NCBI GenBank assembly: GCA_029239935.1
Contig: JARBTY010000001.1
Span: forward strand, 17,251-81,250
Length of the DNA stretch: 64,000 nucleotides
Reading direction: 5' to 3'
Source: Clostridia bacterium
Lineage (GTDB): Bacteria; Bacillota_A; Clostridia; Lachnospirales; Cellulosilyticaceae
Positions 1-9,013 of the stretch are shown piece by piece (position 1 is the first letter of the stretch; every line of letters starts with the position of its first letter). A program made the translations under genes and the position numbers. The notes under the pieces are model-generated. The model had not been told where the DNA came from, ran no database searches, and saw nothing but the letters and a program-made list of their open reading frames with translations.

Positions 1-1023
1 ATGGCTTATAGACTTACTACGAGTGAATTTGATAAATATTTAACAAAAGTTTCGCTTGCATTTAATATTTATGGCCCTATTCGCCATAAAGACAAAGGGG
101 CGTTTTCCCATACAGATTTGGTAGGTTATGGTGAACTTTCAAGCTTTAATGAAATGATATTAGATGAAAAATCTTATTATTCACCAAAAGAAATATTTTA
201 TCCTATCAGAGAGACTTTATTTTATTTCTTAAATAATGAAATGCGTGAAGCAGAAATAAGCACTAAACCTATTCTGCTGTTTTTAAGGCCTTGTGATATT
301 AATGGGATTGAGCGGCTTGATACAATCTTTTTAAAAAATGGAGCAGAAGCAGATTATTATTATTTAAGGAGAAGAAAACTTTTAAAGTTTGTTATGATTG
401 AATGTACTGAAGGGTTTGACACCTGTTTTTGTGTCTCTATGGGAGCTAATAAGACAAGTCATTATGATGCAGTAATACGTAAAGAAGGGTCCGAAGTTGT
501 GTTTGAGACAGAGGATGAAGATCTTTTGAGGGATGTATTAACAGATCAAAAGGAAGAGCCATTTATGCCAAAGTTTATTGAAGAAAACAAGGTGAAAGTA
601 ACAGTTCCAGATCCAAGCTTAGTTACTAAGGAGATGTTTGATCATGACTTGTGGACAGAATACACAAAGAGGTGTATTGCCTGCGGCAGATGCAATACCT
701 CATGTATATCATGTTCTTGTTTTACAATGCAGGATGTACAGGTAAGTGATGATAAGAAGTTAGGAGAAAGAAGAAGAGTATGGGCAGGCTGTCATGTAGC
801 TGGCTACACGGATATGGCAGGCGGTCATAGCTTCCGCCAGAAAAATGGCGAAAAAATGCGGTTTAAAACAATGCATAAAGTCAATGATTTTTATAAACGT
901 TTTGGCACGCATATGTGCGTAGGCTGCGGCAGATGTGATGACGTCTGTCCAGAATATATATCTTTCTCTAAATGTATTAATAAACTTAATCAAATTGTTA
1001 TGGAGGGTCAGACTCATGCATAA
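1..1023 (+). CDS. asrA: Anaerobic sulfite reductase subunit A (4Fe-4S electron carrier)
   Basis: This 340-residue protein is the ferredoxin-like subunit that feeds electrons into the dissimilatory-type sulfite reductase AsrABC in the cytoplasm. The C-terminal third carries two cysteine clusters, one reading CIACGRC followed by further cysteines (about residue 225 on) and one reading CVGCGRC with a trailing CP (about residue 305 on), typical of paired 4Fe-4S clusters. Its length fits the AsrA family (about 340-350). The ATG is the first base of the window, so its ribosome binding site and promoter cannot be seen. It overlaps asrB by 8 bases and is followed by asrC, the standard asrABC order. 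Family assignment is firm; physiological sulfite use is inferred from the operon. Confidence 0.93.
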   Translation: MAYRLTTSEFDKYLTKVSLAFNIYGPIRHKDKGAFSHTDLVGYGELSSFNEMILDEKSYYSPKEIFYPIRETLFYFLNNEMREAEISTKPILLFLRPCDINGIERLDTIFLKNGAEADYYYLRRRKLLKFVMIECTEGFDTCFCVSMGANKTSHYDAVIRKEGSEVVFETEDEDLLRDVLTDQKEEPFMPKFIEENKVKVTVPDPSLVTKEMFDHDLWTEYTKRCIACGRCNTSCISCSCFTMQDVQVSDDKKLGERRRVWAGCHVAGYTDMAGGHSFRQKNGEKMRFKTMHKVNDFYKRFGTHMCVGCGRCDDVCPEYISFSKCINKLNQIVMEGQTHA

Positions 1024-1807
1024 TGCTTATTTGCCAAAGCCCTATAAGATATTAAAAATTACGCAGGAAACAGACATTGATTATACCTATAAAATAGCCT
1101 ATGAAGGGAGCATAATAGGCGGACAGTTTATGGAGATTTCCATACCAGGAGTGGGTGAAGCCCCCATCTCAATCAGTGATTTTGATGATCACTCCCTGGA
1201 CATGACAATTCGCAGGGTCGGGAGGCTTACTGATAAGGTATTTGAACTAAAGGCTGGAGACGCTTTGTTTATGAGAGGACCTTACGGCAATGGTTTTGAT
1301 CTGGATCTATTTAGAGGGAAAGATTTAACGATTATTGCAGGAGGAACAGGACTTGCGCCTGTTAAAAATCTAACCCGTTATTTTGCAGAACACCTTGACG
1401 AAGTCAAAAAACTTGAGGTGCTGCTTGGTTTTAAATCTCCAAAAGATATATTGTTTTTGGAAGAGATTAAAAAATGGTCACAAAGCTGCCCTATTTATAT
1501 GACAGTCGATCAGCCGGGTGATAACTGGCAAGGAGAAACAGGACTTATAACAACACATGTGACTAAATTAGATTTAGCTGATGTAAAAGAAAAGATGGCA
1601 GTAGTTGTTGGGCCGCCGATCATGATGAAGTTTATGACACTTGAACTCATTAAAAATGGCTTTTTAGAAGAAAATATCTGGGTTTCCTTTGAACGAAAGA
1701 TGAGCTGCGGCATTGGAAAATGCGGCCATTGTAAAATAGATGAAACTTACGTGTGCCTGGAAGGTCCCGTATTTAATTATGTAAAAGCAAAAAGTTTGAT
1801 TGATTAG
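1016..1807 (+). CDS. asrB: Anaerobic sulfite reductase subunit B (FAD/NAD(P)H oxidoreductase)
   Basis: This 263-residue flavoprotein of the ferredoxin-NADP reductase type passes electrons from NAD(P)H to AsrA/AsrC. An FAD-binding barrel comes first, then a nucleotide-binding motif GGTGLAPV near residue 110 and a C-terminal cysteine group (CGIGKCGHC, then a later C) that binds a 2Fe-2S cluster as in PyrK/AsrB proteins. I place the start at the ATG at 1016 because GGAGG lies at 1002-1006. A longer in-frame version from 935 would overlap asrA by almost 90 bases and lacks homologous N-terminal sequence. The 8-base overlap with asrA implies translational coupling. Confident family call. Confidence 0.92.
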   Translation: MHNAYLPKPYKILKITQETDIDYTYKIAYEGSIIGGQFMEISIPGVGEAPISISDFDDHSLDMTIRRVGRLTDKVFELKAGDALFMRGPYGNGFDLDLFRGKDLTIIAGGTGLAPVKNLTRYFAEHLDEVKKLEVLLGFKSPKDILFLEEIKKWSQSCPIYMTVDQPGDNWQGETGLITTHVTKLDLADVKEKMAVVVGPPIMMKFMTLELIKNGFLEENIWVSFERKMSCGIGKCGHCKIDETYVCLEGPVFNYVKAKSLID

Positions 1808-1818
1808 GAGGGCGCAGC

Positions 1819-2796
1819 ATGAGTGTAAATAGAAAAGACATCGCAAAGAATGCTTATAGGATTACTAAAACAAGAAACATGACGGCACTTAGAATCAGAG
1901 TGCCAGGAGGGCATCTTGACACCAAATTTTTACCGCTTATTCAGTCTATAGCAGAGGAATATGGAAATGGAACAGTTCATATTACAACAAGACAAGGTTT
2001 TGAAATACCAGATATTGGCTTTGAATATATGGCTGAAATTAATCAAAAAATAAGACCTCTTATTGAATCCCTTGGACTTAACCTTATTGTTCAAGACGGA
2101 GGTTATCCTGCAGCGGGGACAAGAAATATTTCGGCATGCATAGGCAATAGAGTTTGTCCCTATGCCAATGATGATACAACAAGGATTGCTAAAAATTTAG
2201 AAAAGGCAGTTTTTCCTCATGATTTTCATTTTAAAATTGCAGTAACAGGGTGCCCTAATGATTGTATTAAAGCACACATGCAGGATTTCGGAATTATCTG
2301 TGTGATAGAACCACAGTATGATGTGGCAAGATGCATTAGCTGTGAGGCATGTGTGAAAAATTGCACAAAGAAGGTAACAGGAGCATTGACTTTAAAGGAT
2401 TTTAATGTTCATAGAGATCATGAAAAATGTATTGGCTGCGGTGAATGTGTTTTGAAGTGTCCGAGCGGGGCATGGACAAGAAGTGAGAAAAAGCTGTATC
2501 GTATGGTAATAATGGGCAGAACAGGCAAAAAAAATCCTAGAATAGCGATGCCTTTTATTAAATGGGGAACAGAAGAAGTGTTAACACAAATTATACAAAA
2601 TACGTACCGTTATGTAGATAAGTATATTGACAGATCGCTTCCTAAAGAACACATCGGGTATATTGTGGACCGAACAGGTTATCATGTTTTTAAAGAAGAA
2701 GTTCTAAAAGATGTCGCTTTGAATCCAGAAGCACAGGTGGCTCAAAATATTGAGTGGTCAGGTTATTGGTATAAGGAAGGTGAAAATTTTAAATAA
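1819..2796 (+). CDS. asrC: Anaerobic sulfite reductase subunit C (siroheme catalytic subunit)
   Basis: This 325-residue catalytic subunit reduces sulfite to sulfide. The N-terminal part is a sulfite/nitrite reductase ferredoxin-like half-domain. The siroheme/4Fe-4S ligands appear as a C-x5-C pair (CIGNRVC, about residue 110) and CPNDC (about residue 155). An inserted ferredoxin pair follows (CISCEACVKNC and CIGCGECVLKC, about residues 174-215). The ATG at 1819 has an AGGAGGG ribosome site just upstream, and the gene begins 11 bases after asrB. Length and motif order match AsrC. The neighbouring FNT channel gene suggests the sulfide product is exported. Confidence 0.93.
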   Translation: MSVNRKDIAKNAYRITKTRNMTALRIRVPGGHLDTKFLPLIQSIAEEYGNGTVHITTRQGFEIPDIGFEYMAEINQKIRPLIESLGLNLIVQDGGYPAAGTRNISACIGNRVCPYANDDTTRIAKNLEKAVFPHDFHFKIAVTGCPNDCIKAHMQDFGIICVIEPQYDVARCISCEACVKNCTKKVTGALTLKDFNVHRDHEKCIGCGECVLKCPSGAWTRSEKKLYRMVIMGRTGKKNPRIAMPFIKWGTEEVLTQIIQNTYRYVDKYIDRSLPKEHIGYIVDRTGYHVFKEEVLKDVALNPEAQVAQNIEWSGYWYKEGENFK

Positions 2797-2883
2797 GGAG
2801 TAGCCATGAAGCTGTTGATCTCTTATGAATGAAGAGCGGGAACACTTGAAGTTTTACTCAGATATAAGTAAAGGAGAAATGTT

Positions 2884-3645
2884 ATGTATAAAGAAATGAT
2901 CGATAAGATTTCAGACGTTGGTATAGTAAAGGATAAGCTGTTAAAAGAAAGTAAACTCAAATATTTTATTTTATCTATGTTAGCAGGGATTTACGTAGGA
3001 TTTGGTATCTTACTCATTTTTAGCATTGGAGGAAGCATAGGTGACTCGCCGTATAAAAAATTATTAATGGGACTTAGTTTTGGTATTGCTTTAAGCTTAG
3101 TTATTATGGCTGGCGGTGAGCTTTTTACAGGCAATAACATGATTATGACCGTAGCTTCTTTGAATAAAAAAGTAAAATGGATGGATACTTTTAAGATTTG
3201 GATATACTCTTTTTTTGGTAACTTAGCAGGTGGGATACTTTTAGCATGGCTCTTTGTTATGGGCGGTGGAGCTAAAGGCACAGTAGGTGAATTTTTTATT
3301 AAAATAAGTGCAGCCAAAATGAGTGGTAGTTTTACCGAACTTTTCTTTAAAGGCATTTTGTGTAATATGCTGGTTTGTTTGGCTATTTTTACATCGATTA
3401 AACTTAAGGAAGAAACAGCAAAGCTTATTATGATTTTTTGGTGTCTGTTTGCTTTTATTACTTCAGGTTTTGAACACAGTGTTGCTAACATGACTATTTT
3501 GTTTGTAGGATTATTTATTCCTAATGGCGGAGTGCTTAGCATGAGCGGCTTTTTAGCCAATATGATCCCTGTAACACTTGGAAATATGGTAGGCGGAGCA
3601 GTATTTATTGGAATAAGCTATTGGCTAGTTGGAAAAGATAAGTAA
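2884..3645 (+). CDS. FNT-family anion channel, probably for hydrosulfide
   Basis: This 253-residue integral membrane protein of the formate/nitrite transporter family has about six hydrophobic segments and the family pattern of small residues (GGELFTGNNM near residue 79; an FVGLFIPNGG-like segment late in the protein). FNT proteins are pentameric channels for small monovalent anions. It lies 87 bases after asrC on the same strand with its own AAGGAG ribosome site. In Clostridioides difficile an FNT protein beside asrABC was characterised as a hydrosulfide channel, so export of HS- from sulfite reduction is the best guess. Nitrite or formate remain possible from sequence alone. No gene symbol is assigned because subfamily calls need a tree. 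Confidence 0.85.
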   Translation: MYKEMIDKISDVGIVKDKLLKESKLKYFILSMLAGIYVGFGILLIFSIGGSIGDSPYKKLLMGLSFGIALSLVIMAGGELFTGNNMIMTVASLNKKVKWMDTFKIWIYSFFGNLAGGILLAWLFVMGGGAKGTVGEFFIKISAAKMSGSFTELFFKGILCNMLVCLAIFTSIKLKEETAKLIMIFWCLFAFITSGFEHSVANMTILFVGLFIPNGGVLSMSGFLANMIPVTLGNMVGGAVFIGISYWLVGKDK

Positions 3646-3678
3646 GGTTATTAAAAAATAGTGGGAGGAGTGAAACCT

Positions 3679-4374
3679 ATGAGTGAGATGTTTAGCAAAA
3701 ATGATAAGATTGGGGATATCGTTACAAAGTTCCCAGGAGCCAGTGATATTTTTTATAAGTACCGTATTGATTTTTGCTGCGGAGGCAACAGACCTTTAAG
3801 TGCTGCTATAGAAGAACAAAATGTGGATGAACAGGAAGTCCTTGAAGCAGTTAACAATAAGTATACAGAATTTAAAGAAAAGAATAGTGAGTTTACAGAC
3901 TGGGCAAAAGAAAGTCCAAGTAGATTAATCGACTATATTATTAATAAGCATCATGCCTATCTTAGAGAAAAACTTCCGCAGCTGGGCGACTATGTTCTTA
4001 AAATAATGAAAGTTCATGGACAGAATCATGAGGAGCTCTTTAAAGTACACAAACTCTTTAATCATTTAAGAACAGAGCTAGAAGGTCATTTAGTAAAGGA
4101 AGAAGAACTTGTTTTTCCGCTTATTAAAGAGTATGAAAAAACAAAAGATGAGAAGGTTAGAGACAAGGCCTTAAAACTGATTAAAGAATTAGAAGACGAA
4201 CATACAGGGGCAGGAGATGTTATTAAGGAATTACGAGAAGTAACAGATCACTATCACATTCCAGCCGATGCCTGCAGAACCTTTGAGACAGCTTACAATG
4301 GATTAAAGGAGATAGAAACTGACTTATTTCAGCATATTCATTTAGAAAATAATATCTTATTTCCTAACTTCTAA
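3679..4374 (+). CDS. ric: Iron-sulfur cluster repair di-iron protein (Ric/ScdA/YtfE)
   Basis: This 231-residue cytoplasmic protein repairs iron-sulfur clusters damaged by nitric oxide or oxidants. The first 60 residues form the ScdA_N domain with the signature FCCGG. The remainder is a hemerythrin-like four-helix bundle whose di-iron ligands are visible as HHAY, HGQNHEE, HLVKEEE, DEHTGAGD and HIHLENN. The start is set at ATG 3679 because GGGAGGAG (3663-3670) sits at proper distance; the GTG at 3661 would be upstream of that site. It follows the FNT gene by about 30 bases and is probably co-transcribed, giving a sulfite/nitrosative stress group together with the rubredoxin downstream. Confidence 0.9.
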   Translation: MSEMFSKNDKIGDIVTKFPGASDIFYKYRIDFCCGGNRPLSAAIEEQNVDEQEVLEAVNNKYTEFKEKNSEFTDWAKESPSRLIDYIINKHHAYLREKLPQLGDYVLKIMKVHGQNHEELFKVHKLFNHLRTELEGHLVKEEELVFPLIKEYEKTKDEKVRDKALKLIKELEDEHTGAGDVIKELREVTDHYHIPADACRTFETAYNGLKEIETDLFQHIHLENNILFPNF

Positions 4375-4401
4375 TCCCTTAGAAAAGTGGAACAATTTTC
4401 C

Positions 4402-4431
4402 TTGACAGTCTATAACCTAAACATGTAAAAT
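4402..4431 (+). promoter_or_regulatory. Candidate sigma-A promoter for rubredoxin
   Basis: TTGACA at 4402-4407 is followed after 18 bases by TAAAAT at 4426-4431. A TGTAAA at spacing 16 is an alternative -10. It lies between ric and the rubredoxin gene, leaving a leader of about 100 bases. Confidence 0.5.
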
Positions 4432-4534
4432 AAGACAATAACAATAGTTTAAATACTCTGAATGGAGAGGCTATTGCTATAAAAATTAAAGCCTTTAAAA
4501 GTGATAAAAATATTATTATGAGGAGGTTTATCGT

Positions 4535-4696
4535 ATGCAAAAGTATATTTGTACAGTATGTGATTATGTTTATGATCCAGTAGATGGAGATCCAGATGGC
4601 GGCATAGCTCCAGGAACAGCATTTGAAGATATCCCAGAGGATTGGGTTTGTCCAGTATGCGGCGTTTCAAAATCTGATTTTGAAGTAACAGAATAA
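4535..4696 (+). CDS. Rubredoxin
   Basis: This 53-residue protein is a one-iron electron carrier. It has both CxxC knuckles that ligate Fe(SCys)4, CTVC near residue 6 and CPVC near residue 39, plus the conserved YDP-x-GDPDGGI-x-PGT core and the PEDWVCP motif. It is shorter than 60 residues and so easily missed. The ATG at 4535 has AGGAGG at 4520-4525. In anaerobes rubredoxin commonly donates electrons to oxygen and superoxide detoxifying enzymes; its placement after ric fits a stress role, but its actual partner is not in the window. The call is close to certain. Confidence 0.97.
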   Translation: MQKYICTVCDYVYDPVDGDPDGGIAPGTAFEDIPEDWVCPVCGVSKSDFEVTE

Positions 4697-4746
4697 GTAT
4701 AAAAAAGTAGATTTATCTATTCATAAAAAGTAAAAATAGAGGTCAG

Positions 4747-4786
4747 AGGTCAACTTACAAGTGAAGTGATCACTGGCCTTTTTTGC
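4747..4786 (+). terminator. Probable intrinsic terminator after rubredoxin
   Basis: An imperfect stem pairing AGGTCA (with one G-U pair) to TGGCCT encloses a 10-base palindrome AGTGATCACT and is followed by a T6 run. Confidence 0.6.
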
Positions 4787-4823
4787 GATAAACTATAAAT
4801 TTAGAAGGTCAGGTAACACTATC

Positions 4824-6065
4824 ATGAAGGATAAAATATCATATCAATCTACTATTTATGCATGCTACATAGGCAACTTTGTACAGGCAGCAGTCGTTAA
4901 TTTAACACCTATTCTTTTCATTCCTTTACGTGAGCAATTTGGGCTCACCTATACACAGTTTGGCCTATTAATCCTTGCAAACTTTATAACACAAGTTTTG
5001 TTCGATATTTTATTTAGTAAGGCTGTCGACAGGCATGGATTTAGACCATTCATTGTTTCTGCCCATGTTTTGTGTGTGATAGGTTTTGTTTTATTTGCAC
5101 TTGCACCTGTCTTATTTAAAGGTTCAGAGTTTATGGGATTTCTGACAGCGACAATTATCTTCTCTGGTTCAGGAGGGTTATTAGAACTTTTGCTAAGTCC
5201 TATCGTAGATGCCATTCCTACAGACGAAAAGGAAAAGGCTATGACAATGCTGCATTCTTTTTATGCATGGGGACAAGTAACAGTAGTTCTTTTAACGACA
5301 CTCTTTATCTTTTTCTTTAAGGGAAGAAGCTGGCATATCATTGTTTTATTATGGGCCATTGTGCCTTTCTTTAATATCTTTTTGTTTTCTAAGGTGCCTC
5401 TTGCACAAAAAGTACATGAAAGTCAGATGATGAAAGTAAGACATCTCATTAGGAATCCTGTTTTTATATTAGCTTTTTTTGCCATTGCTTGCGGGGGAGC
5501 TTCTGAAATTACTATGGCGCAGTGGACTTCAGCTTTTATGGAAAAAGGATTGGGACTACCTAAAATAATGGGAGATGCTTTAGGTTTATGCGGCTTTGCC
5601 TTTATGCTTGGGATCGGAAGAGTACTGTATGGCATGTATGGAAGTAAAATAAACATTCATAAGGTTATGCTTTATGGATCACTGCTTACGGCCTTATGTT
5701 ACATAGTTGTTGCCTTATCCCCTAGCAAAAGTCTTTCACTTACAGCCTGCATTCTTTCTGGTATAGGCGTAAGCTTATTGTGGCCTGGGACACTCATTGT
5801 TGCATCTCAAAAACTGCCCCTTGCAGGAGCATCTATGTTTGCACTTCTTTCAGCCGGCGGAGACCTTGGCGCATCAGTTGGGCCATGGTTCACAGGCGTT
5901 ATAACAGATGCTGTAACACAGACAGTGCCTTTTAGTATGATAGAACGATTTAGTCTGTCTGGAGAGCAGTTTGGACTTAGAATAGGGTTGTTTATTTCTA
6001 TCCTTTTCCCGCTGGGTTCACTTATTTTTCATTGGCACCTCAAGACAAAAGTTAAAAAAGTTTAA
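4824..6065 (+). CDS. MFS transporter, substrate unknown
   Basis: This 413-residue membrane protein with about 12 hydrophobic segments belongs to the major facilitator superfamily. The first half contains the loop signature DRHGFRP between helices 2 and 3, and the long central cytoplasmic stretch near residues 190-215 separates two six-helix halves. Length is standard for the family. It is a single gene between a terminator and the kinase operon, so context does not suggest the substrate. The N-terminal half resembles sugar/fucose-permease-like members, but I would not name a substrate. Confidence 0.8.
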   Translation: MKDKISYQSTIYACYIGNFVQAAVVNLTPILFIPLREQFGLTYTQFGLLILANFITQVLFDILFSKAVDRHGFRPFIVSAHVLCVIGFVLFALAPVLFKGSEFMGFLTATIIFSGSGGLLELLLSPIVDAIPTDEKEKAMTMLHSFYAWGQVTVVLLTTLFIFFFKGRSWHIIVLLWAIVPFFNIFLFSKVPLAQKVHESQMMKVRHLIRNPVFILAFFAIACGGASEITMAQWTSAFMEKGLGLPKIMGDALGLCGFAFMLGIGRVLYGMYGSKINIHKVMLYGSLLTALCYIVVALSPSKSLSLTACILSGIGVSLLWPGTLIVASQKLPLAGASMFALLSAGGDLGASVGPWFTGVITDAVTQTVPFSMIERFSLSGEQFGLRIGLFISILFPLGSLIFHWHLKTKVKKV

Positions 6066-6157
6066 ATGGGAATTTAATGAAAACTAAATCATTATATAGT
6101 ATAATAAATGCAATTGATTGATAAAAAATAAACTAGAAAGAGAGAGGGGGAACCTCA

Positions 6158-7459
6158 TTGACAATTTCTATGCTGCAGAGTGGTGATACACTTACATCCA
6201 GGCATGCTGTTACTTATAAAATCGTCAGATTATTAGGAAGCGGCGGTCAAGGAGAAGTCTATGAAGTAACAGCAAACGGCAGACGCTATGCTTTAAAATG
6301 GTATCATGTCCATACAGCAACTAAAAATCAAAAAAAGATTATTGAAAAGTTAGTAGAAGATGGGAAACCGGATGAACGCTTTTTATGGCCGATAGATATG
6401 ATTGAGTCTTCTAAAACCTTTGGATATATTATGGATCTTAGGCCAGCTTCATATAAGAGCATCGTTGATCTTATGAAGAGGCGCGCTGAACCTTCTTTTA
6501 GAGAGTTATGTACAGCAGGGTTTAATCTAGCAGACTGTTTTCAAAAATTGCATTCTTTAGGTTACAGCTACTGTGATATTTCTTTTGGAAATACGTTTTT
6601 AAATCCAGACAGCGGAGAAGTATTAATATGTGACAATGACAATGTTATTGTTAATGGCATGACAAACAGCAGTGTACAAGGGACACTAGGTTTTATGGCT
6701 CCGGAAATTGTAATAGGAGAAAAAGGCCCTTCTGCTGAAACAGATTTATTTTCACTTGCGATTTTATTATTTTATATGTTTATGCTTCATCATCCTCTCG
6801 AAGGTTCACAGGAAGCAAATATCAGATGCTTTGATGCAGCTGCAAAACAAAAGGTATATGGTCACAATCCAGTTTTTATATGGCACCCTGAGGATAAAAG
6901 CAACAGGCCTATTTCAGGGTATCAGGACAACGCTATTATATACTGGGGCATCTACCCTAAGTTTATTAAAGAATTGTTTATGACTGCTTTTACAGAAGGA
7001 ATCACTAATCCTAAAAGGAGAATAGTTGAGAATCAGTGGAAACGTGCATTTATTCAGCTAAGGGACAGTATTATTATTTGTCCTCATTGTGGCTGTGAAA
7101 CCTTTTATCAAGACAGCTTAACAATTGGAGCGGGCAATATATGCTGGAATTGCAGTAAAAATATTGAGGCGCCTCCTTTGCTTCAGATAGGACATCATTT
7201 TATGATACTTAACAAGCAAACTGTCCTTTTTGAACATCATTTATTTAATGATTTTAATTTAGAGGATAAGGTGGCAGAGGTATCTCAGCATCCTCTCGAC
7301 CCTAAAAAATGGGGACTCAAAAATGTAAGTCAGGAGAATTGGTTATTTACAAAACCAGATGGCAATAGTGTGGTAGTAGAGCCAGGTAAAAATGTTCCGC
7401 TTATATGCGGCACTAAAATAAACTTTGGAAATGTTGAAGGTGAAATAAGAAGAAACTAA
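6158..7459 (+). CDS. Ser/Thr protein kinase with C-terminal zinc ribbon (TerY-P kinase)
   Basis: This 433-residue cytoplasmic kinase has a glycine loop GSGGQGEVY (about residues 27-35), ATP-binding lysine K48 in YALKW, a catalytic Asp140 in CDISFGN with Asn145, a metal-binding Asp159 (DND in place of DFG) and APE at 181-183, so it should be active. A zinc ribbon follows with C308, C311, C329 and C332, and the last 90 residues look like a small beta domain, possibly FHA-like. The start is the TTG at 6158: a GGGGG run ends 7 bases before it, while the next ATG (6170) is too far away. The two next genes encode a VWA protein and a PP2C phosphatase, which together match the TerY-P triad described from tellurite/stress gene neighbourhoods. 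Confidence 0.85.
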   Translation: MTISMLQSGDTLTSRHAVTYKIVRLLGSGGQGEVYEVTANGRRYALKWYHVHTATKNQKKIIEKLVEDGKPDERFLWPIDMIESSKTFGYIMDLRPASYKSIVDLMKRRAEPSFRELCTAGFNLADCFQKLHSLGYSYCDISFGNTFLNPDSGEVLICDNDNVIVNGMTNSSVQGTLGFMAPEIVIGEKGPSAETDLFSLAILLFYMFMLHHPLEGSQEANIRCFDAAAKQKVYGHNPVFIWHPEDKSNRPISGYQDNAIIYWGIYPKFIKELFMTAFTEGITNPKRRIVENQWKRAFIQLRDSIIICPHCGCETFYQDSLTIGAGNICWNCSKNIEAPPLLQIGHHFMILNKQTVLFEHHLFNDFNLEDKVAEVSQHPLDPKKWGLKNVSQENWLFTKPDGNSVVVEPGKNVPLICGTKINFGNVEGEIRRN

Positions 7460-7472
7460 GGAGGTAGTTAAC

Positions 7473-8174
7473 ATGTCAGAAGGATTTAAAAGACCAGGCG
7501 GGGAAATGGCATCAAGGCCGCTTCATTTCATATGGTTAGTAGATTGTTCAGGATCTATGATGGGGGAAAAAATTCAGTCTCTCAATTATGCTATCAGACA
7601 GACTATACCTGATATGAGAAGCGCAGCAGATGAAAATCCAAACGCACAGCTTTATATAAGAGCCGTTAAGTTTTCAGAAGGAGCAAGCTGGCATATTAGT
7701 GCGCCAACACCTATTGATGAGTTTGAGTGGATTGATTTAGAGGCAGACGGTCTTACCGATATGGGTAAAGCTTTTGAACTTGTGGCAGATCAGCTTCAAA
7801 TGCCGCCGATGCCAGAAAGAGCATTACCGCCGGTACTTGTACTCCTTTCGGATGGTCAGCCTACAGATGAGTATAAAAAAAGTCTGGAAGGGCTTTTAAG
7901 CTTACCGTGGGGTAAAAAAGCAGTCAAAATTGCTATCGCAATAGGAAGCGATGCGGATACCACAGTTCTGCAGGAGTTTATGAATAACAGTGAATTACCT
8001 GTACTACAGGCTAACAATCCTCAAGCACTTATTAAGTACATAAAATGGGCTTCTACAGTTGCAAAACAGGTATCTTCCCCTAATAGTAATGCAGCAAGCA
8101 TCACTTCAAAACAAACACCTATTGATACTGCTGCTATTCCAGTTGCTTCAGATGAAGACAGTGATGTGTGGTAA
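7473..8174 (+). CDS. VWA-domain protein, TerY type
   Basis: This 233-residue protein is a von Willebrand factor A domain over almost its whole length. The metal-ion-dependent adhesion site is complete: DCSGS (D24, S26, S28), a conserved Thr in the GLTDMG loop, and SDGQPTDE. The last 40 residues are Ser/Thr/Ala rich and look disordered. The ATG at 7473 has AAGGAGG at 7458-7464 and lies 13 bases after the kinase gene. TerY proteins occur with a kinase and PP2C partner; the VWA protein is likely the scaffold or substrate of reversible phosphorylation. Its target in this organism is unknown. Confidence 0.85.
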   Translation: MSEGFKRPGGEMASRPLHFIWLVDCSGSMMGEKIQSLNYAIRQTIPDMRSAADENPNAQLYIRAVKFSEGASWHISAPTPIDEFEWIDLEADGLTDMGKAFELVADQLQMPPMPERALPPVLVLLSDGQPTDEYKKSLEGLLSLPWGKKAVKIAIAIGSDADTTVLQEFMNNSELPVLQANNPQALIKYIKWASTVAKQVSSPNSNAASITSKQTPIDTAAIPVASDEDSDVW

Positions 8175-8184
8175 GGAGACAAAG

Positions 8185-9006
8185 ATGACATGGTCAGCTA
8201 TTGGTGAATGTGTTACGGGAAGCTCACATATAAGAAATAAAAAGCCTTGTCAAGATGCATTAAAAATTTATCATATGCAGGAATTAGGGGTGATCTGTAC
8301 CCTTGCTGACGGCCATGGAAGCCAAAAATGTCTTTATAGCGATGATGGCGCTGAAATAGCAGTTGCTGCCACACTGTCTATCATCGAAACAATAGTATGG
8401 CATCATAAAGAGGAAGAACTATATAGTGTGATGCGAAGTATTAAAGACGTGGTGCTCCCTAAAAACATAGAAAGGGAATGGAAGGCGCAGGTTAAGGCTT
8501 TTCACGAACACAAAAAGAGAGAAGCAGCTGCAAGTGATAAAGCATTGTATGAGTTATATGGCACAACTCTTATGCTGCTGTTTGTAACCAAACAGTTTAT
8601 TTTTGCCATGCAGATAGGAGACGGGGATATTCTGACCGTATTTGATAACGGAGAAACTTCTTGGCTTATTGAGCCAGAGGTGCAGTACGGGACAGAAACG
8701 TATTCTCTGTGCCTTACTAATAGCTGGAAATATTTTAAAAATCAGCTCATTCCCATCTCACAGTATACCATACTGCCTAGGCTTTTTTTAGCAAGTACAG
8801 ATGGTTATGCCAATAGTTTTATAAGTTCTGGGGAATTTCTTAAGATCGGAAAAGACTATTTAGATATAGTTAAAGAGAATCAAATAGACACTATACAAAC
8901 ACATCTTAAGGAGTGGCTGATGCATACATCTTCCTCAGGAAGCGGAGATGATATAACTTTTGTAATGATTTATAACAATGATTCAGATCTATTTTGTGGA
9001 GGTTAA
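8185..9006 (+). CDS. PP2C-type protein phosphatase
   Basis: This 273-residue metal-dependent Ser/Thr phosphatase is the presumed counterpart of the kinase two genes upstream. Metal-coordinating motifs are present: ADGHGS, GDGD, STDGYAN and GSGDDITFV near the C-terminus. I chose the ATG at 8185 because AAGGAGA precedes it (8172-8178) and the homologous region begins WSAIGECVTGSSH. Longer in-frame extensions run back into the VWA gene and are not PP2C-like. The spacing of about 10 bases to the VWA gene indicates an operon. It belongs to the atypical PP2C group seen in TerY-P loci rather than the PrpC/Stp group next to PknB. Confidence 0.85.
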   Translation: MTWSAIGECVTGSSHIRNKKPCQDALKIYHMQELGVICTLADGHGSQKCLYSDDGAEIAVAATLSIIETIVWHHKEEELYSVMRSIKDVVLPKNIEREWKAQVKAFHEHKKREAAASDKALYELYGTTLMLLFVTKQFIFAMQIGDGDILTVFDNGETSWLIEPEVQYGTETYSLCLTNSWKYFKNQLIPISQYTILPRLFLASTDGYANSFISSGEFLKIGKDYLDIVKENQIDTIQTHLKEWLMHTSSSGSGDDITFVMIYNNDSDLFCGG

Positions 9007-9013
9007 ATGCCGT

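Noticed and set aside
935..1015. N-terminal extension of asrB
   Set aside because: Lies inside asrA; ATG 1016 has a proper GGAGG.
2806..2832. Eight-codon ORF after asrC with a ribosome-site-like AAGGAG
   Set aside because: Too short to judge; no conservation information and no obvious leader role.
2991..3560. Long - strand open frame (189 codons)
   Set aside because: Antisense to the FNT gene; no ribosome site or family resemblance.
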